A stretch of DNA of 64,000 nucleotides. Source: Flaccisagitta enflata. Its lineage: Eukaryota > Chaetognatha > Sagittoidea > Aphragmophora. A program made the position numbers and the translations under genes. This document shows positions 1 through 12,912 of this stretch, piece by piece. The stretch lies in NCBI GenBank assembly GCA_965153355.1, contig OZ231126.1, positions 60,822,001-60,886,000 on the forward strand, in the 5' to 3' direction. Numbering within the stretch: position 1 is the first letter of the stretch; each line of letters begins with the position of its first letter. The notes beneath the pieces are model-generated. The model was given only the letters and a program-made list of their open reading frames with translations, ran no database searches and was not told the origin of the DNA.

Positions 1-67
1 ATACAGCCCCTGCCCACTCGCACGCGACTGGGGTAGCCGTGTATCCGGCCTCGATACAGAAACGCTT

Positions 68-162
68 TTTAGTCGCGTGCACGCGACTCCACCCTGCTAT
101 GTTCGTCCCTGCTATGTAAGTCTCGCACGCGACTTATAAGTGTTGGCCTTGTTAGGATAGAG
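68..162. mobile_element. Minimal complete copy of the GTCGCG palindrome element
   Basis: TTTTTAGTCGCGTGCACGCGAC at one end and CGCACGCGACTTATAAGTG, then TTGGCCTTGTT, at the other, with only ~45 bp between. Bases 1-60 hold the opposite end type (CGCACGCGACTGGGGTAGCC, TGTATCCGGCC) of a neighbouring truncated copy. Confidence 0.7.
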
Positions 163-268
163 AGCGGTGCGCGTTTTGAAACATTTATGTGAAGAACGTG
201 ACGTGATTTAACGTGTAAACGATGTTTTGACATCAGATTTTTTTTGCTCGACAGCGTGAGTGTGGAAG

Positions 269-747
269 ATGCGTTGCAACATTCGTTTTTCCATGTCTTC
301 TTACAGCTTGAGATCAGGAATGCCATCAACGCCGGATGGATTGGCTCTCATTTCACCGCCTCCCCTGACATTTGATACAACGACATCGAGCGAGGTCGAA
401 CTCACGCTGGCTCAACAGGTTAGACAGGACGACAGAAGAAACCCCATATCCTCCCGACTCACTTCAATCGGTCAACCAGTTCAATCAGTAACAATCATAG
501 CTAAAGTTGACATCTTTGTTTTGTAATTCTAAGTTGACACTGTTTCTTTCCATTTTGATTTCACCAGTTGCTTACAGCGAGACAGCCGCGGGCGGTTTTG
601 GAAGGAGGCGGAGATTGCAAAATAGCCGAGCTGAACAATCGCGACTCGTTCCTCGAGGCTTACCAAGCGCATCTATTCAAAAAGACGGCGTATCATATCT
701 TCGGCACCACCAATCTCAAAACATTTTACGAAGAGTTACCAGCCTAG
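269..747 (+). CDS. Small two-exon gene of unknown function
   Basis: Exon 269-418 ends CAACAG/GTTAGA and exon 568-747 starts after TTTCACCAG. They join in phase 0 and end at TAG. The second exon reads as a helical, well-mixed protein segment (for example NNRDSFLEAYQAHLFKK), which argues for real coding. An upstream acceptor-like TCGACAG just before 257 means the first exon may be internal, so the ATG at 269 is not certain. An ATTAAA lies near 854. I do not recognise the family. The gene lies on the strand opposite the RASA1-like gene, just past its last visible exon, so it is either nested in a RASA1-like intron or marks that gene's end. Confidence 0.5.
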
Positions 748-904
748 CATACCATACTATCAAACTATCTAGTTTGGATACTGCTCTCGATCGTCTTCAT
801 GACAATGGAACAATGTGCTTTATAACCAATCTGAAGTGTAGTTAAAAACTTACATTAAAGTAGTAAATAGAGAACTATCATTCCCTTCCATTTCTTTCTC
901 TCAC

Positions 905-3900
905 CTTCACACGGACGGAGCCCATATCGCCCTTCATCTGAGGGGAAACGGGAGAGAGTTGAAACCACTCCTCTATCAACTCCCCGTTGTCGAGTTCTTT
1001 CAGATGAACCGTGATTTGAGCCACGTGAACGTCCTTGGAGCGTGGACGTTTGTTAAACAACGAAATTGTGACATAATCAATGTCACCTGTGAACAAACGA
1101 GAGCGTCACGATTGAGCGTCGGTGATATATTGATCAATAACGATAGTTTTCATAATGTGAGTCACTCACTCCCAATATTTGTCGTGATTCTTAAGCCAAC
1201 ATTTGCGTCTCTTGTGTAATATGTGAACCGGCGATCACTTAGTTTGTCAGTCTTTGAGTCAATAACCAGAATATTTCAGCGTGAGCTAAATCTTTTATTC
1301 TTGGTCTCTTGGAGCAACTCTACCTAAGGGAAATTTTTTCAGTACTTATAATGAGTCCTCATCGGCAAGCACACCCGTAATCACACTCTTTAATAGCCAG
1401 AGCTTACCTGGCAAATCGTCAAGCGTATATTCCTCGTCAAAAATAGGATTGGGTGCCTCCTTGACTCGGGTTCGACAAGCATTGATATCATTGAGCGCGA
1501 CAAGAAAGTAGGGATGATTTACATACTTTGCCGGAAGCCTAGAATTGAATCGGGAGGGAAGTGAGATGGAAAAGGACGTTATAACTTCAAGGATCAAGGT
1601 TAGGATGTGTGAGTCGTGGGGCATTCTTCGCCGGTACGATTGAATCACTGCCCGCTTACCGGTGAGCGTCTTGAATGGCAACGATTAAGGATCTCATCTC
1701 GCGCAGTCCACCGACGCGACCACCGCTTCCACCGGCGTGACTAACAGTGCCGGAACTCTTCGCACAAAATGGCAGAATTGCCTTCATCCACTCTTGCATG
1801 CGCTCTGAAAGTACAATAAGAAATGAAGGGACGGAACTCCGTCAATGGTGAACTGGGGGATGGTGTGTCAAATCGGGCCACTTTGATTGGCAGTTTCTGA
1901 AATGAATCCCTTTAGTAAATAATTTCCATGTGAATGTACCCGAATTTTCTGGTACTGGTTGTGGCAGCGTGGGCGCAACAGTTGTGTGCTTCACATAGCA
2001 AAAGTTGTGAATTTCTCTTCATCCCGCTTACCTTATGTAGAATGATTGATTTTAGAACCATTTTTCTTTTCCTCAAAATCGTTTATCTTCCATTTTTTTG
2101 GCCAGTTTTTTGTAAGACTTAATTTGCATAATGCAGTGGGATAAATTGTTGTGCTAACATTCTTTGAACTGATTTTTCCTAGTTCTTTTTTTCATAAAAT
2201 TGTTCAGCTTTCTTAATGAGCTCTTACATAGTTTTTGCTATAATATTGAAGTCTATCCTTACAAATATTATGATTTTCCAGTACAAATAACTGCCCTATT
2301 GGTAACAAAACTATGAAAGGAATTTTCGATTCCCATTGATTTCTATGGGTAACTTCAAGGTCAAAACAAAAACGGATGATGATGGATTTTTGTTTGTTTG
2401 TTGCTCCATATTGTGTAAGCGGGACAACGGGATACTCCCAATTTTTAGTGGCGTGCTACGCGACTGTACACCCTGCTTTGTCGGTCCGTCCGCCGGTCCA
2501 TACTTCCGTCCGTCAGCCCGTCACACTACTTTTTTGGGGTTTTCGTTGTCTTTGGCTTCACTGCTCCTGCGTCACACTACTTTTTTGGGGTTTTCGTTGT
2601 CTTTGGCTTCACTGCTCCTGCCTAAGTGATCAAATGACCTCAAATACGGTCCCTGCCCACCCGCACGCGACTTGGGTAGCCGTGTATCCGGCCTTGTTCC
2701 TAGCGCAACAGGGGTCTATAGTGAAAACAAGGCCGGATACACGGCCAATACCAGTTGCGGAGGGGTGGGCATGGGTGGAAATGCGCATTTTCAAACTTTT
2801 CGACTCATGTTCACGGATGGACGGACGGATGGACCAACACGGACGGACGGACGGACGGACAAAGGCTCTTTTGGAGTTGCGTTGTCGCAACTAAAAAACT
2901 GATGTCCGATTTACCCATATGAGGCAAATTGGGCCACTTTCAGCTACGTTTCCATAATTTTCTGGGGGCCCACAACATTACCCAATATTCATTGACAGGA
3001 TGCCAGGGGACAAGTAAGGATCCAATCTAATCTTATAATTGATATATTTGTTTCTTTTACCAACCGAAAAATGACAATTATTCCTAGGCGGACAGGAATA
3101 CCACTTGCAAAAAGCTCAAAATGTTTTTTGAAAAATGGACCTATCCCAGATTTTTGCACAGAGGACCTACAGACGAAAGTGAAATACAAGAAGTTAACCC
3201 CCCAAAAACTGTAGCACCCCCCCCTACAGCCTCAACCGCTGAATAAAGAAAGGCATATAAAGTAGGGAATGGTAATTTATAGCAATATAATTAGCCTCAT
3301 CAGAGCGATTGTGGAAATTCATTCCCAGTCTAGAATTATGGCTTAAAAACTAACAAAAAATAGCATTTTTTGAATTTTATTAAATACACAATTTTTCATT
3401 AGTTTTTTAGCTATATTTCCATAAAGGGGATGAAATTCTAAAATCGCTCTGATGAGGCTAATTATATTCATATAGGCTGCCATTCTCTATCTTATATGTC
3501 TTTCTTCATTTAGTGGTTGAAGCTGTAGGGGGGGGTGCTACAGTTTTTGGGGGGTTAACTTCTTGTATTTCACTTTCGTCTGTAAAAAGGCTGTAAAACA
3601 AGATTCTGTTATCCTTTTTTGTATAGGTCTATGAGGCTCAAAAATAGCGTTGAAGAAATGACCCAAAAATTTAAATATTCAAAAACTGAAATTTTGGAAC
3701 AGTTTCTTACGGTAAGATATGCTGCCGCCTGCCGGTATGAATTTCATTGATGTAATTAAAAAAGCATGCATGTTATAGGCGAAAAACGCAAAAACGCAAT
3801 ATGCAAATGAGATCAAAGTGCAAATTTTCAAAATTAGTAAAAATCGTGTAAACACACTAAAAATTGAACAAATGATTAAAATACATCGATTTCAGTCCAA

Positions 3901-6900
3901 ATTAAAAAATAAATATACGTCGAATTTTACAGCCATGAGAAATCTGCTAAGTGCTAACAAAGAAATCAAAGGGACCACTTGGTTATTTTCTCGAGTGTGA
4001 AAAAGTGCGGAAGATCAATAATGCAGCCTGCGTTTCTCTTATTATATCATCACTACTAACCTTGAGATTCAGCACAGAAGTAATACACCTCCTGGTGATT
4101 GAGCGCCTTGACGACCACCTGGAAGCAGTTGGAACGATCAAAGAACGAGTCGTGAACGGGGTACAGCGCCGCGTAGCTCAGATCGATCAATCCTTTGGGC
4201 TTGGAACGTTTCGTATTCTCAAAGTAATACAAATGTTGTTCCGTTCCATTGAGCACGAAGTAAAGGTTTTTCCATTTTTTTGTCTTTTTATCCACTTTCT
4301 TGTTCAGGAAGTTGAGATATCCTCGGATAATAATCTTATCGTCCTTTTGCCCTATAAAGTTTGTTTGCATTTTTGGGATGGATTCGTAGATTTTGACGTG
4401 TTGCTCTGATATGACGGGCTCCGGGAGGTTCATGTTGGGTTCTTGCAATGAGCCAAATCCGATTGCGTCTCCTCGACCCTCGCTGCGGGGATAAAGGGGA
4501 AAGTTAACTTGACATTGGATGGATATTGAACGTTGAACAAGGAGTTACAAAAGCCCAGATGCAACCTTGAAAAAAAGTTAGTCAGCGATTTTTATTGTTC
4601 TTTTGGGCCTTCTACTGATTATTTAAAGCGTTCCCAGAAATGCCATTTGCCAAGGTATTGATTGATGTCAAAGGAGGCAACTAAAAGTTACTCATGTTTT
4701 TGCCTTTTAAGATGCGTCCTCGCAACTCTATACGGGGAGGTCGTTTTGTCGTAAGGAATTCCATAACGCGAAATTTTGTAAACGCGATTATTAAAGTTTC
4801 CTCATCATATATTCATCTCTTTATATCATACAGTAAAAGAGGACTCATCTATTGGACATCTCTTGGCCTTGTTCCTTGTGTTTTTTTGTCGCTGGCTGAG
4901 CGACTTAAGAGAGTATGTCCCTTGGGAGGAAGGTTGGTAACGCAAAATTTGATATGCCGTGAAATCAACTGGAATAATGATTTTTGAGCGTTACCGCCCC
5001 TGCCAAACAACGCAACAGCCCCCACCCTGCCCTGCCCCAGCCCACACGCCCGCGACTACTTATTGGCCTTGTTTAAATGGCAATATCCTTACACGCCGAC
5101 ATTCTTTTCAAAATTCAAGGAAGTACTACCGACAACGGTTACAGTGTGTGTCGGGACTCAAGTTACCTCTTTGCAGCGGGTCGACATAGCGTGTGACCCT
5201 CGACAATTTGCTCCTTCTTGTAACGCTCGATGATGGCGTCGAGCGAATCGAAGTAGCGGCCACCCATAACAAAGTATCGACCCTGCGACTGAATCCGAAA
5301 CCGCTGAATCGTATTGTTCACGTGGAAGAACAAAGAGTAGTCACCTAAAAATAAATTGATCAATCTGGCAAATTAAAAGATACATCATGATTGTCCATCT
5401 TGTTTGCCAAATGTACAATGAAATTCTCAAAATTGTCATGGAGCAGTGTTTCTGAAAATACTAGAAACTAAAATTGACTAATTCAATTCCATGGTGGCCA
5501 TACCCGGAGAATTATCAGAGGGACGAATAAGGAAGCTGCCGGGGCCAGCCTGACCCAATCTCTCAGCTGCGGCTTCTTTGGTAATGTTTCCGTGGAACCA
5601 TTCTAAACAAAAACGTGAAAGTAGTCATGAATATTCTCTTGGCTTTGTTCTACATTATCATGCCAGTCATCCCATTTGCCAGTCTTCCCCATGTGCCAGT
5701 CTTCCCCATGTGCCAGTCTTCCCCTGTGCCAGTCTTCCCCTGTGCCAGTCTTCCCCTGTGCCAGTCTTCCCCTGTGCCAGTCTTCCCATGTGCCAGTCTT
5801 CCCATGTGCCAGTCTTCCCATGTGCCAGTCTTCCCATGTGCCAGTCTTCCCATGTGCCAGTCTTCCCATGTGCCAGTCTTCCCATGTGCCAGTCTTCCCA
5901 TGTGCCAGTCTTCCCATGTGCCAGTCTTCCCATGTGCCAGTCTTCCCATGTGCCAGTCTTCCCATGTGCCAGTCTTCCCATGTGCCAGTCTTCCCATGTG
6001 CCAGTCTTCCCATGTGCCAGTCTTCCCATGTGCCAGTCTTCCCATGTGCCAGTCTTCCCATTTGCCAGTCATCCCATTTGCCAGTCATCCCATTTGCCAG
6101 TCATCCCATTTGCCAGTCATCCCATTTGCCAATCATCCCATTTGCCAATCATCCCATTTGCCAGTCTTCCCATTTGCCAGTCTTCCCATTTGCCAGTCTT
6201 TCCATTTGCCTGTCTTCCCATTTGCCAGTCAACCCATTTACCAATATACCTGTCAATCTTCCTTTCTGTTAATCTTCCAATCTTTCTACACATCTCTTAA
6301 ATCTTCATCCTTTTAAGCTGTTGTTCCCCCACCTAGAACCAGCTTTTTATTCACTATCAAATTTCCCACATCAGACATAAAAAAATATAAAGAAAATATA
6401 CCTTTGCCTTCATTTGGGTCGGCATTCTTCGTCATGTCTTCCACAAGCGCCGAGAATATAATCCCACTTTCCTTGGTTCGCAGCGATTTAACCCAGAGCC
6501 AGCCATCGCCCATCTCATTGTAAACAGTAAACACGTCACCTCTGAGAAGGAAGAAATAGATAGGAAGGACGATCAAAATTTGCACATAGATATCGTTTTA
6601 ATTTTTTTGCTCGCCCTCTTACTCGAGATGGGACAACAATACCCATCCCTAAACATTTACTTAGCGAATCCTTGTCAATTTACGTTTCAAGAGCAAAAAC
6701 AAAACAATTGAATCTGCTAGGCACTGTCTCAGTCCATTGGCAACCTTAAGTAAACCCACGCAAACCACTTCAATCGAAAACACTTTTACGATTTACCTTT
6801 GAAAAGAAAGTTCATCAGTTTCGGCGACTTTGTTGTAGGGAAGAATAGCAACCACTTGGCGTTTATCGTTGATGGGTTCCAAAGGCGCCACAGGATGGAC

Positions 6901-9677
6901 GAGACGTTCAGCCTAGAGGGAAAATTGGAACGTCATGAAGAAGGCAGGTGTTATAGTTAGCGGTAACGTTAGAATTGCTACACACCACTTTGTTTGGAAT
7001 GCACACTGTACAGATTTGAAAAGAATGACTTCCTAAACTGAATAATCTTTGATCTGGCAACATTTGTAATTTCTGCTTATAAGTCTTCCTGTCAGCCGAT
7101 CCTCCCATCATGCGTCCATCAGTCAGCATCTTTCTTTTTAACCTTCTCCTTCATTTCTATTTCTCTTAACTCTTCACTTAACCACTTTTTCCTTTCTCAT
7201 CTTCACCGCTCGGGCTCAGTTGCGACAAGTTTTTAGCAGATTTCCTCTCTTCTTACTTTCAAAAGATCGGACCAGGAGGTGTAGTAACCGATCAAATCGC
7301 TTAGAGACGCGAATTGCCGGCCACCGATGTAGTAATCGCCGCACATGGCCGTTATCCGAAAGTGATTAAACCCGGTCTTCCCCAAATAACTTAAAACGTA
7401 GGAACCGGGTCGACGATCTGACTCTCGAATTAAATATGACCCTGAAAGTAAACGGGGGATGTGCTTTAAGTTTAGCAGCGGAACCTACAGAAAATCAATC
7501 AGTTTAAGCTCATAGGCGCAGGAAATGGATGTTTCTTGTTCAATGCAATTTGCTATCTATCGGCATTTCGCAACTGAAGCACCACAACCAGTCAGAGGTG
7601 CACAAACCGCACGCTACCGCGTGGCAGGACTCATCTGTAAAGAGCTGCCGCAGCTTTTACTATAAATTCTATCATTCTTTGTCAGTCTGTCTGACTTCCT
7701 TTCTGTCTGTCTCCCTTTCCTCTCCTGCCGCATCCACCGCACTTCAGGCCTTGCCTGCCGCGTAGCATCGCTACTTTGCTACCATGAATCAGTATCTCTT
7801 CACAACGTACTCCTGTAATGTGCGTCGCGGCTCCACTGTATCGAACTCACCTAACTTGGCCGCGGCGGCAAGTCTCTCCTCTGTTTTTTGTCGATCCAGT
7901 CTGCCATGATACCATTTTTCCTCGGGAGGAGCGTTGAGCGAAACGTCCACGTTTTCATCCACACATTCCGTGACGCCCGCAAAAGGATCGAATTCGTCCG
8001 AGCCCACAGTTCCTCCACCACCTGCCAGCGTGCCCACTACGACAGAGACAAGGGATACTGTATTGGTAATGATGAAGGCCGCCAGGGTAGTTTTTCATCA
8101 AGTACAAAAGAGAGATACAGAAGGTTAACCCCCCACCAAAAAAAAAAAGAGAAAAAAATCGTAGCTACCCCCCACTCGGGTGTGTCAAAATTTAAAAAAC
8201 TTTTCTGATCAGATCGTCATCATCAAGAAGTGTTGGGACACTAATTCTAAGGTACTTACCATTTTTGTTTTTCTTAATTTCATTCATCTTCCGTTTTTTT
8301 CAAATCTCCATTTAGCCCCTAATTTGTATATTGTAGTGCAGCTGATTTTGCACCGGGATTCTTGATCATAAGAATAAAAATCAGAACCCATTTCTTATCT
8401 TATTCTTTAATCTAAAAAGAATTGGTCAAAATATTTTATTTTTCATAACAAGAAATAGTAACAAAAAAAACTTAATTTTTTGAATGATATATCAGTCTTA
8501 TTTTCAACAAAACTAGGTAGAGTCGCTAAAAGTATATATATTTTTGACAATCTTTACTCGCGCTAAAAAAACGGAAGATGATTGAAATTGAAAAAAACAA
8601 AAATAATAAGTGTCTTGTAATTAGTGTCTTCACACTCCCTGATGATGATGAGCTGATCAAAAGACCTTTTATATATTGACACACCCGAACCCCCCACCCT
8701 CCCCCACAGTCTCAATCATGCCATTGAATCAACAAGAAAATAAAGGGAGGCAGATAAAAACTTGTAACAATAGAAATGGCCTATTCAGGGCGAATTTTAT
8801 AATTCACAGTCATGAATCATAGTATAACTTATTGTTCATGAAAAAGCTTAAAGATGCCGTCTTTGAAGATAATCAAATAGACCTTTAATAAAAAACCAAA
8901 ATCGCCCTGATGAGACTACATCTATCAATACAACATATACACCAACTGAGGATAGCTGAGCAAGTGGCGAAAAAAGTGAATTTTTGTCAAATATCAAATA
9001 ATTTATCATTTTTAGTCGCGTGCTACGCGTTTTCACCCTGCTTCAGTCGGTTGGTTGGTTGGTTGGTTGGTTGATCCGCTTTTAGGGAATGTAAAAAACC
9101 CAAAATTTTGAGAAAAAAACCCGAAAAACCCCGGGTTTTCTAAAAAAACTTCAAAAGGAATCACTTCATAATAAGTAAAATAACCTTTGAACCAATTGAG
9201 TTAGAGGCATGCGATTTGCACAGCTTGCTTGAAAATTTGAAAAAGTTTTAATTTTGTCACCATTTTATTTTAAATAGATGAAATCATTAGGGGGGTCATT
9301 GATCAAAACTTGCGGAAACTTTTTATTTTATTTCTAGAATAGTAAGACAACTTGGTAAGAACTTTGGTGACTAGATGCAACAATCCTTGCGTGACACTTA
9401 TAGAAGAGATAGACATTAATAATTGCTCTCTACTTTTGTTTAACATGCATAAGCACAGAGAGATACAAAGGAAACCCTTACCAAGACAACCGAAAAAAAC
9501 TAAGATATTACCTTGGTGGGGCATTTGAGAATTTGGGTGACTAGATGCCATCGCCTGGGGTGCTGATGGAGGGTTGTTGAGGAGGCGCATGTCATTGCTG
9601 GGCATTTCATCGACGGAAAAAGCTTGGCCGATCTGCGTTCTGAGATTTCTTAGAACTTCAGCCATGATGGGATCAGT
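905..9677 (-). CDS. RASA1: RASA1-like Ras GTPase-activating protein (SH2-SH3-SH2-PH-C2 part)
   Basis: Eleven minus-strand exons join in frame, giving 650 codons: 9677-9512, 8036-7851, 7441-7257, 6912-6797, 6541-6402, 5602-5504, 5344-5167, 4482-4061, 1804-1660, 1538-1408, 1086-905. Every junction is GT-AG and phase-consistent. Domain order matches animal RASA1: N-SH2 (starts EKWYHGRLDR; SYLIRESDRRPGSYVLSYL has the phosphotyrosine-binding Arg), SH3 (AILPYNKV, DELSFQRGD, GDGWLWV), C-SH2 (WFHGNITKEAA, FLIRPSDNSPGDYSLFF), PH (KKWKNLYFVLNGTEQ, KPKGLIDLS) and C2 (AKYVNHPYFLVALN, NPIFDEEYTLDDLPG). The family binds tyrosine-phosphorylated receptors at the membrane and turns off Ras. The RasGAP domain should follow C2, but after the donor at 904 no GAP exon is visible. 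The 9677-9512 exon has no known domain; it is included because it joins in frame. The true start codon is probably farther upstream. Confidence 0.93.
2440..2900. mobile_element. Nested copies of the GTCGCG palindrome element
   Basis: Contains GGCGTGCTACGCGACTGTAC, (GTCC)n, a 51-bp direct duplication (2,519-2,569 and 2,570-2,620), an end CGCACGCGACTTGGGTAGCC, GTGTATCCGGCCTTGTT, its inverted counterpart AACAAGGCCGGATACACGG, and a (GGAC)n tract at 2,815-2,860. Confidence 0.65.
3165..3592. mobile_element. Fold-back element
   Basis: Arms of ~145 bp: CTACAGACGAAAGTGAAATA onward at 3,165-3,310 and its inverted copy at 3,440-3,588. Shared blocks are AAGTTAACCCCCCAAAAACT and TAGCCTCATCAGAGCGATT. AT-rich spacer of ~130 bp. 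It lies in a RASA1-like intron. Confidence 0.75.
4995..5075. mobile_element. Diverged end fragment of the GTCGCG element
   Basis: CCGCCCCTGCC...CACACGCCCGCGACTACTTA then TTGGCCTTGTT, matching one element end. No partner end was seen. Confidence 0.4.
5670..6245. repeat. 16-bp minisatellite in a RASA1-like intron
   Basis: About 35 units of CCCATGTGCCAGTCTT, with variants CCCCTGTG at the left and CCCATTTGCCAGTCAT at the right. The unit is not a multiple of three, which is why long frames are open on both strands; they are not genes. Confidence 0.95.
8130..8960. mobile_element. Fold-back elements, two adjacent
   Basis: Arms at ~8,185-8,310 and ~8,570-8,695 share GTGTGTCAA, CTGATCAGATC...CATCATCA, GTGTTGGGACACTAATT-like and CATCTTCCGTTTTTTT blocks in inverse order. 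8,750-8,930 has a further inverted pair around GGGCGAATTTT and AAAATCGCCCTGATGAGACT, related to the element at 3,165. Confidence 0.55.
9012..9072. mobile_element. Truncated GTCGCG element end
   Basis: TTTTAGTCGCGTGCTACGCG is followed by CACCCTGCTTCAG and a (TTGG)n tract, with no second end nearby. Confidence 0.55.
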
Positions 9678-9699
9678 CTGGGGAAAATCACAACAAAGA

Positions 9700-12350
9700 A
9701 AGGTCGGGGACCAGGTCCCCCCCTTCCCCCGCAGACTTTTTCGTACTACACTTATAAACAGTCGCGGTTAGTACGGAGTCGAGATAAAGAGGCGAATGAC
9801 TCCGCGACGTTTACGCGATGAAATCATCTTACACCCACATCACAGCCCATGACAAAGGTGCAAGTGTGGCAGGGTGATTATTCATCTAGCTGATTCGGCC
9901 ATCATAAAGGAAATATAAGGGAAATGGTTTTATGAATGAATCAGTTTCCGAGCAAAAGCGACGTTCAACTTTTGTAGGGAGAACAACACCTATATAAGAC
10001 TTTAGAGAGGGCGTTGGAGAAAAAGGCTCTTTTTCACATTATACAGCAAAGGAACAAAAGTCCTCAAGCAATCCCACGTCCGCGTCTGCCCCTACCTCAT
10101 AAGGCTCATATTGTTCATTTCACCTTTCTCCCACCCCCCTAATTAGGATAAAGGGGCTCAGCTGGGGATATGGACACCCTGGTTCCTTTTTTTCAGTTAG
10201 GTAATTTTAACCAAAATTGGGCTGAGTTGATGGTCCCGATCAATGCCAGAGGACAGCTCTAACAATACCCTTCCCCTAAAATATTTTTTATATATGTTTT
10301 TTTAAAATACACTTAAAATTTTGTTTAAATAGAAGAAATATGACACATTTAGTAAAAAGTATATACCTGAGGAATTTTGATAGCGTTTCAAAAAACCATA
10401 TATTAGGTATGTATGTGTATGTAATGGAAGCTTACACTATATAAATGTCCGTATTTTTTCAGATTTTCTTTAAAGTTTAATGTTTCATATTTGGATAATT
10501 GTATGAGTTTTATGTAGAATAAATTGTTGCACACATCACATATATTTTGTTCATTTCACATATATTTTAAGATATCATACCACTTAATTTGAGTACATAT
10601 GTTGCCACTTCAACTACACTCTTTTTATCTATAAGAACATCATTTTTTTTAAGGCTTCTTGTTTTTATTTTTAAGGCCAAATCAAACCTTCAATATTTTT
10701 AAAGTGTTTTTAATTTCAAATACACTTTTTATTTTTTATAAGAACCTAGTTTATAAGAACATCAAGCCTTGGAATTGCTTGAAAATTGAGAACGTTGTAA
10801 TCATTTTACTAGTAGCTATCTCTATCTCCAGCGGCGTATTTGAAGGGGCTTCCGCAGCTGCCGCGGCAGCTGTTCTATTTCGGACAAGATCGACGTCGGA
10901 CAGACAGACAAAGGAAAGAAGAAGAAGAAGAAGAAGAAGAAGAAGGAGGAGGAGGAGGGGAGAGAGAGAGAGAAAGAGAGAGAGACAGAGACAGAGACAG
11001 AGACAAAGCGGTATTCAGATATCGAAACTTGGGTTGATTGGTAGTATGTAACAAAGGGCTCCATAGGTCATGTGATTATTCATGCTATGCTATACTCAGT
11101 GATTTTCGCTCTGATAGAATCCCTCTGTATCATTTTACCGTTGTTATTTTTATCTATTCCCGCTGAAAATGATTCTGCTAAACTGTCCAACGGAAAACAA
11201 TTTCAACTTACCCCCAAATGACGCTTAAAAAGTCAAATACAGTCATTGCCCCAAGTGTGATGAGAATTCTATGAACTTATTTAAACAAATGTTGTGCTAT
11301 GTAGTTACACAATACACACTGCTGTACCAAGTTATGTATGGTCATATTCAGGTATATTTAGTGATAAATAGCAGTAGATATTTATGTATAGTTTTGAATA
11401 GAAATATATAGTTATATATAGTAATCATTTTTAGTAATATAAGTCGGACAGGAGCTTTGTCGGACATAGATTGGAGGCGGCAGCTGCTAAAATCTTGGCT
11501 CAGATACGCCGCTGTCTATCTCTTCTGAAGGCTTAAGAAAAAAAATGACGTTCTTATAAAAAATAAAAAGTGTATTATTTTAACAAAACGCAACTTTATA
11601 ATTTATTATTATTCAATAATATTGGATATATTTTTATCAATAATTATCAAAATAGATAGTAAATAACAAGATCAAAATACATTTTTAGGGTATTTATCTT
11701 TAAGACAGCAAAATTTTATTTAAAATAAACTAGTTTAGTGTTTTGTAATATCTTTTAAATATTATTATCAGCAGAAATTTTTTCATCTAAAACAAAACCT
11801 TCCTATGTTCTAGATGTTTTTAATTCGAAGCCTTGATGAAAGCCTTGATGATAATGCTTGACTTCAAATAGTTCCTTGAGACCCTCTTAGCTAATTGCGT
11901 TGTGAAAAAAGGTCCTCCCTTAACAATTTATGTCAATGCATTGCCATTGCCCTTGGCATCCAGGATCTTGAAAAATACCAATTGTCCGAAATTCGGTTTT
12001 CCCCTTTCAGGGTATGAGAAATGTATCAATGGCAGGGAACTTTAGCTTATTTCTATTCAGCCGCCTTTCATACAAAAAGCGGAGACAAAATTTGGACATT
12101 ATACACCTGCGTCTTTAAAACAGAGATCACCTACACATTCCGGAGATGGTAGGGACAATAAAATTGTTGAAAAATACCATTTGTCTGAAATTCAACTATT
12201 TGTCATTGAGCCAAGACAGTTAATGCCTGTGTATTTCTTTTTTGACGGACACAAACTATAATTACCTTAGACCTTCCCTTGCTTCATTTCCGTATGGTTC
12301 TCATTTATCATAAGCCCGTTATAAACCTTAATAATTATATTGTTAAATTT
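9700..12350. other. Gene-free AT-rich stretch
   Basis: No exon found on either strand. It holds GAA/GGA/GA simple repeats (10,915-11,008) and two copies of a repeat with TTTTTATAAGAAC and AAGCCTTGG...TACTAG blocks (10,630-10,830 and 11,510-11,580, inverted), with no other recognisable structure. Confidence 0.5.
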
Positions 12351-12354
12351 GATA

Positions 12355-12560
12355 GAAACAAGGCCGGATACACGGCTACCCTAGTCGCGTGCGGGTGGGC
12401 AGGAGCAGTGCTGGACAAGGTTACTAGGGCATCTGGGCAGGAGCCGTATTCTCAAAAAGCTCAAAAACGCCAAAAAAATAAAAAGGAGACCGACCGACCA
12501 ACCAACCGACCGACCAACCGACAAAGCGGGGTGTAGAGTCGCGTAGCACGCGACTAAAAA
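12355..12560. mobile_element. Complete GTCGCG palindrome element
   Basis: One end ACAAGGCCGGATACACGG then TAGTCGCGTGCGGGTGGGCA; middle CTCAAAAAGCTCAAAAACGC; tract of ACCGACCAACC; other end GTAGAGTCGCGTAGCACGC, GACTAAAAA. Full architecture in ~205 bp. Confidence 0.8.
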
Positions 12561-12912
12561 GGCGTATTTTCCTCTACTACTTCAGGTGCGTTCTCTGAAG
12601 TACGTCGTTCACAAAATAGGTAACAAATTTGATTTCAGGCTTTCGTCAGCATCTAATCTAGACTCCCAAAGTGGAAAAGAAATGGAAAATGGCTGTAAAG
12701 AAGCTGCGCAGATCAAAAATAGATAAAAACAGCTCTGGTTACACGAGGTTACACGTAAATTAGGCACTGTCCATCATGCATTAAAGTGTAAAATAGATAA
12801 TATAAATTCTAATCAGGTAGAGTTTTCTAGCTGAAATCATAGTGATGTGTTTACCAATGCATAGGAAATCATTGCTGAAAGACGACTTAGAGGAATTTAC
12901 CAGAAAATAGAT

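Noticed and set aside
5578-6316. Long overlapping open frames on both strands with CQSSHVPVFPCASLP-type repeats
   Set aside because: They arise from the 16-bp minisatellite, which lacks stops in every frame; no splice or start context.
10659-11051. 130-codon frame with Arg and Arg/Glu runs
   Set aside because: Caused by GAA/GGA/GA simple repeats; the rest is AT-rich with no gene signal.
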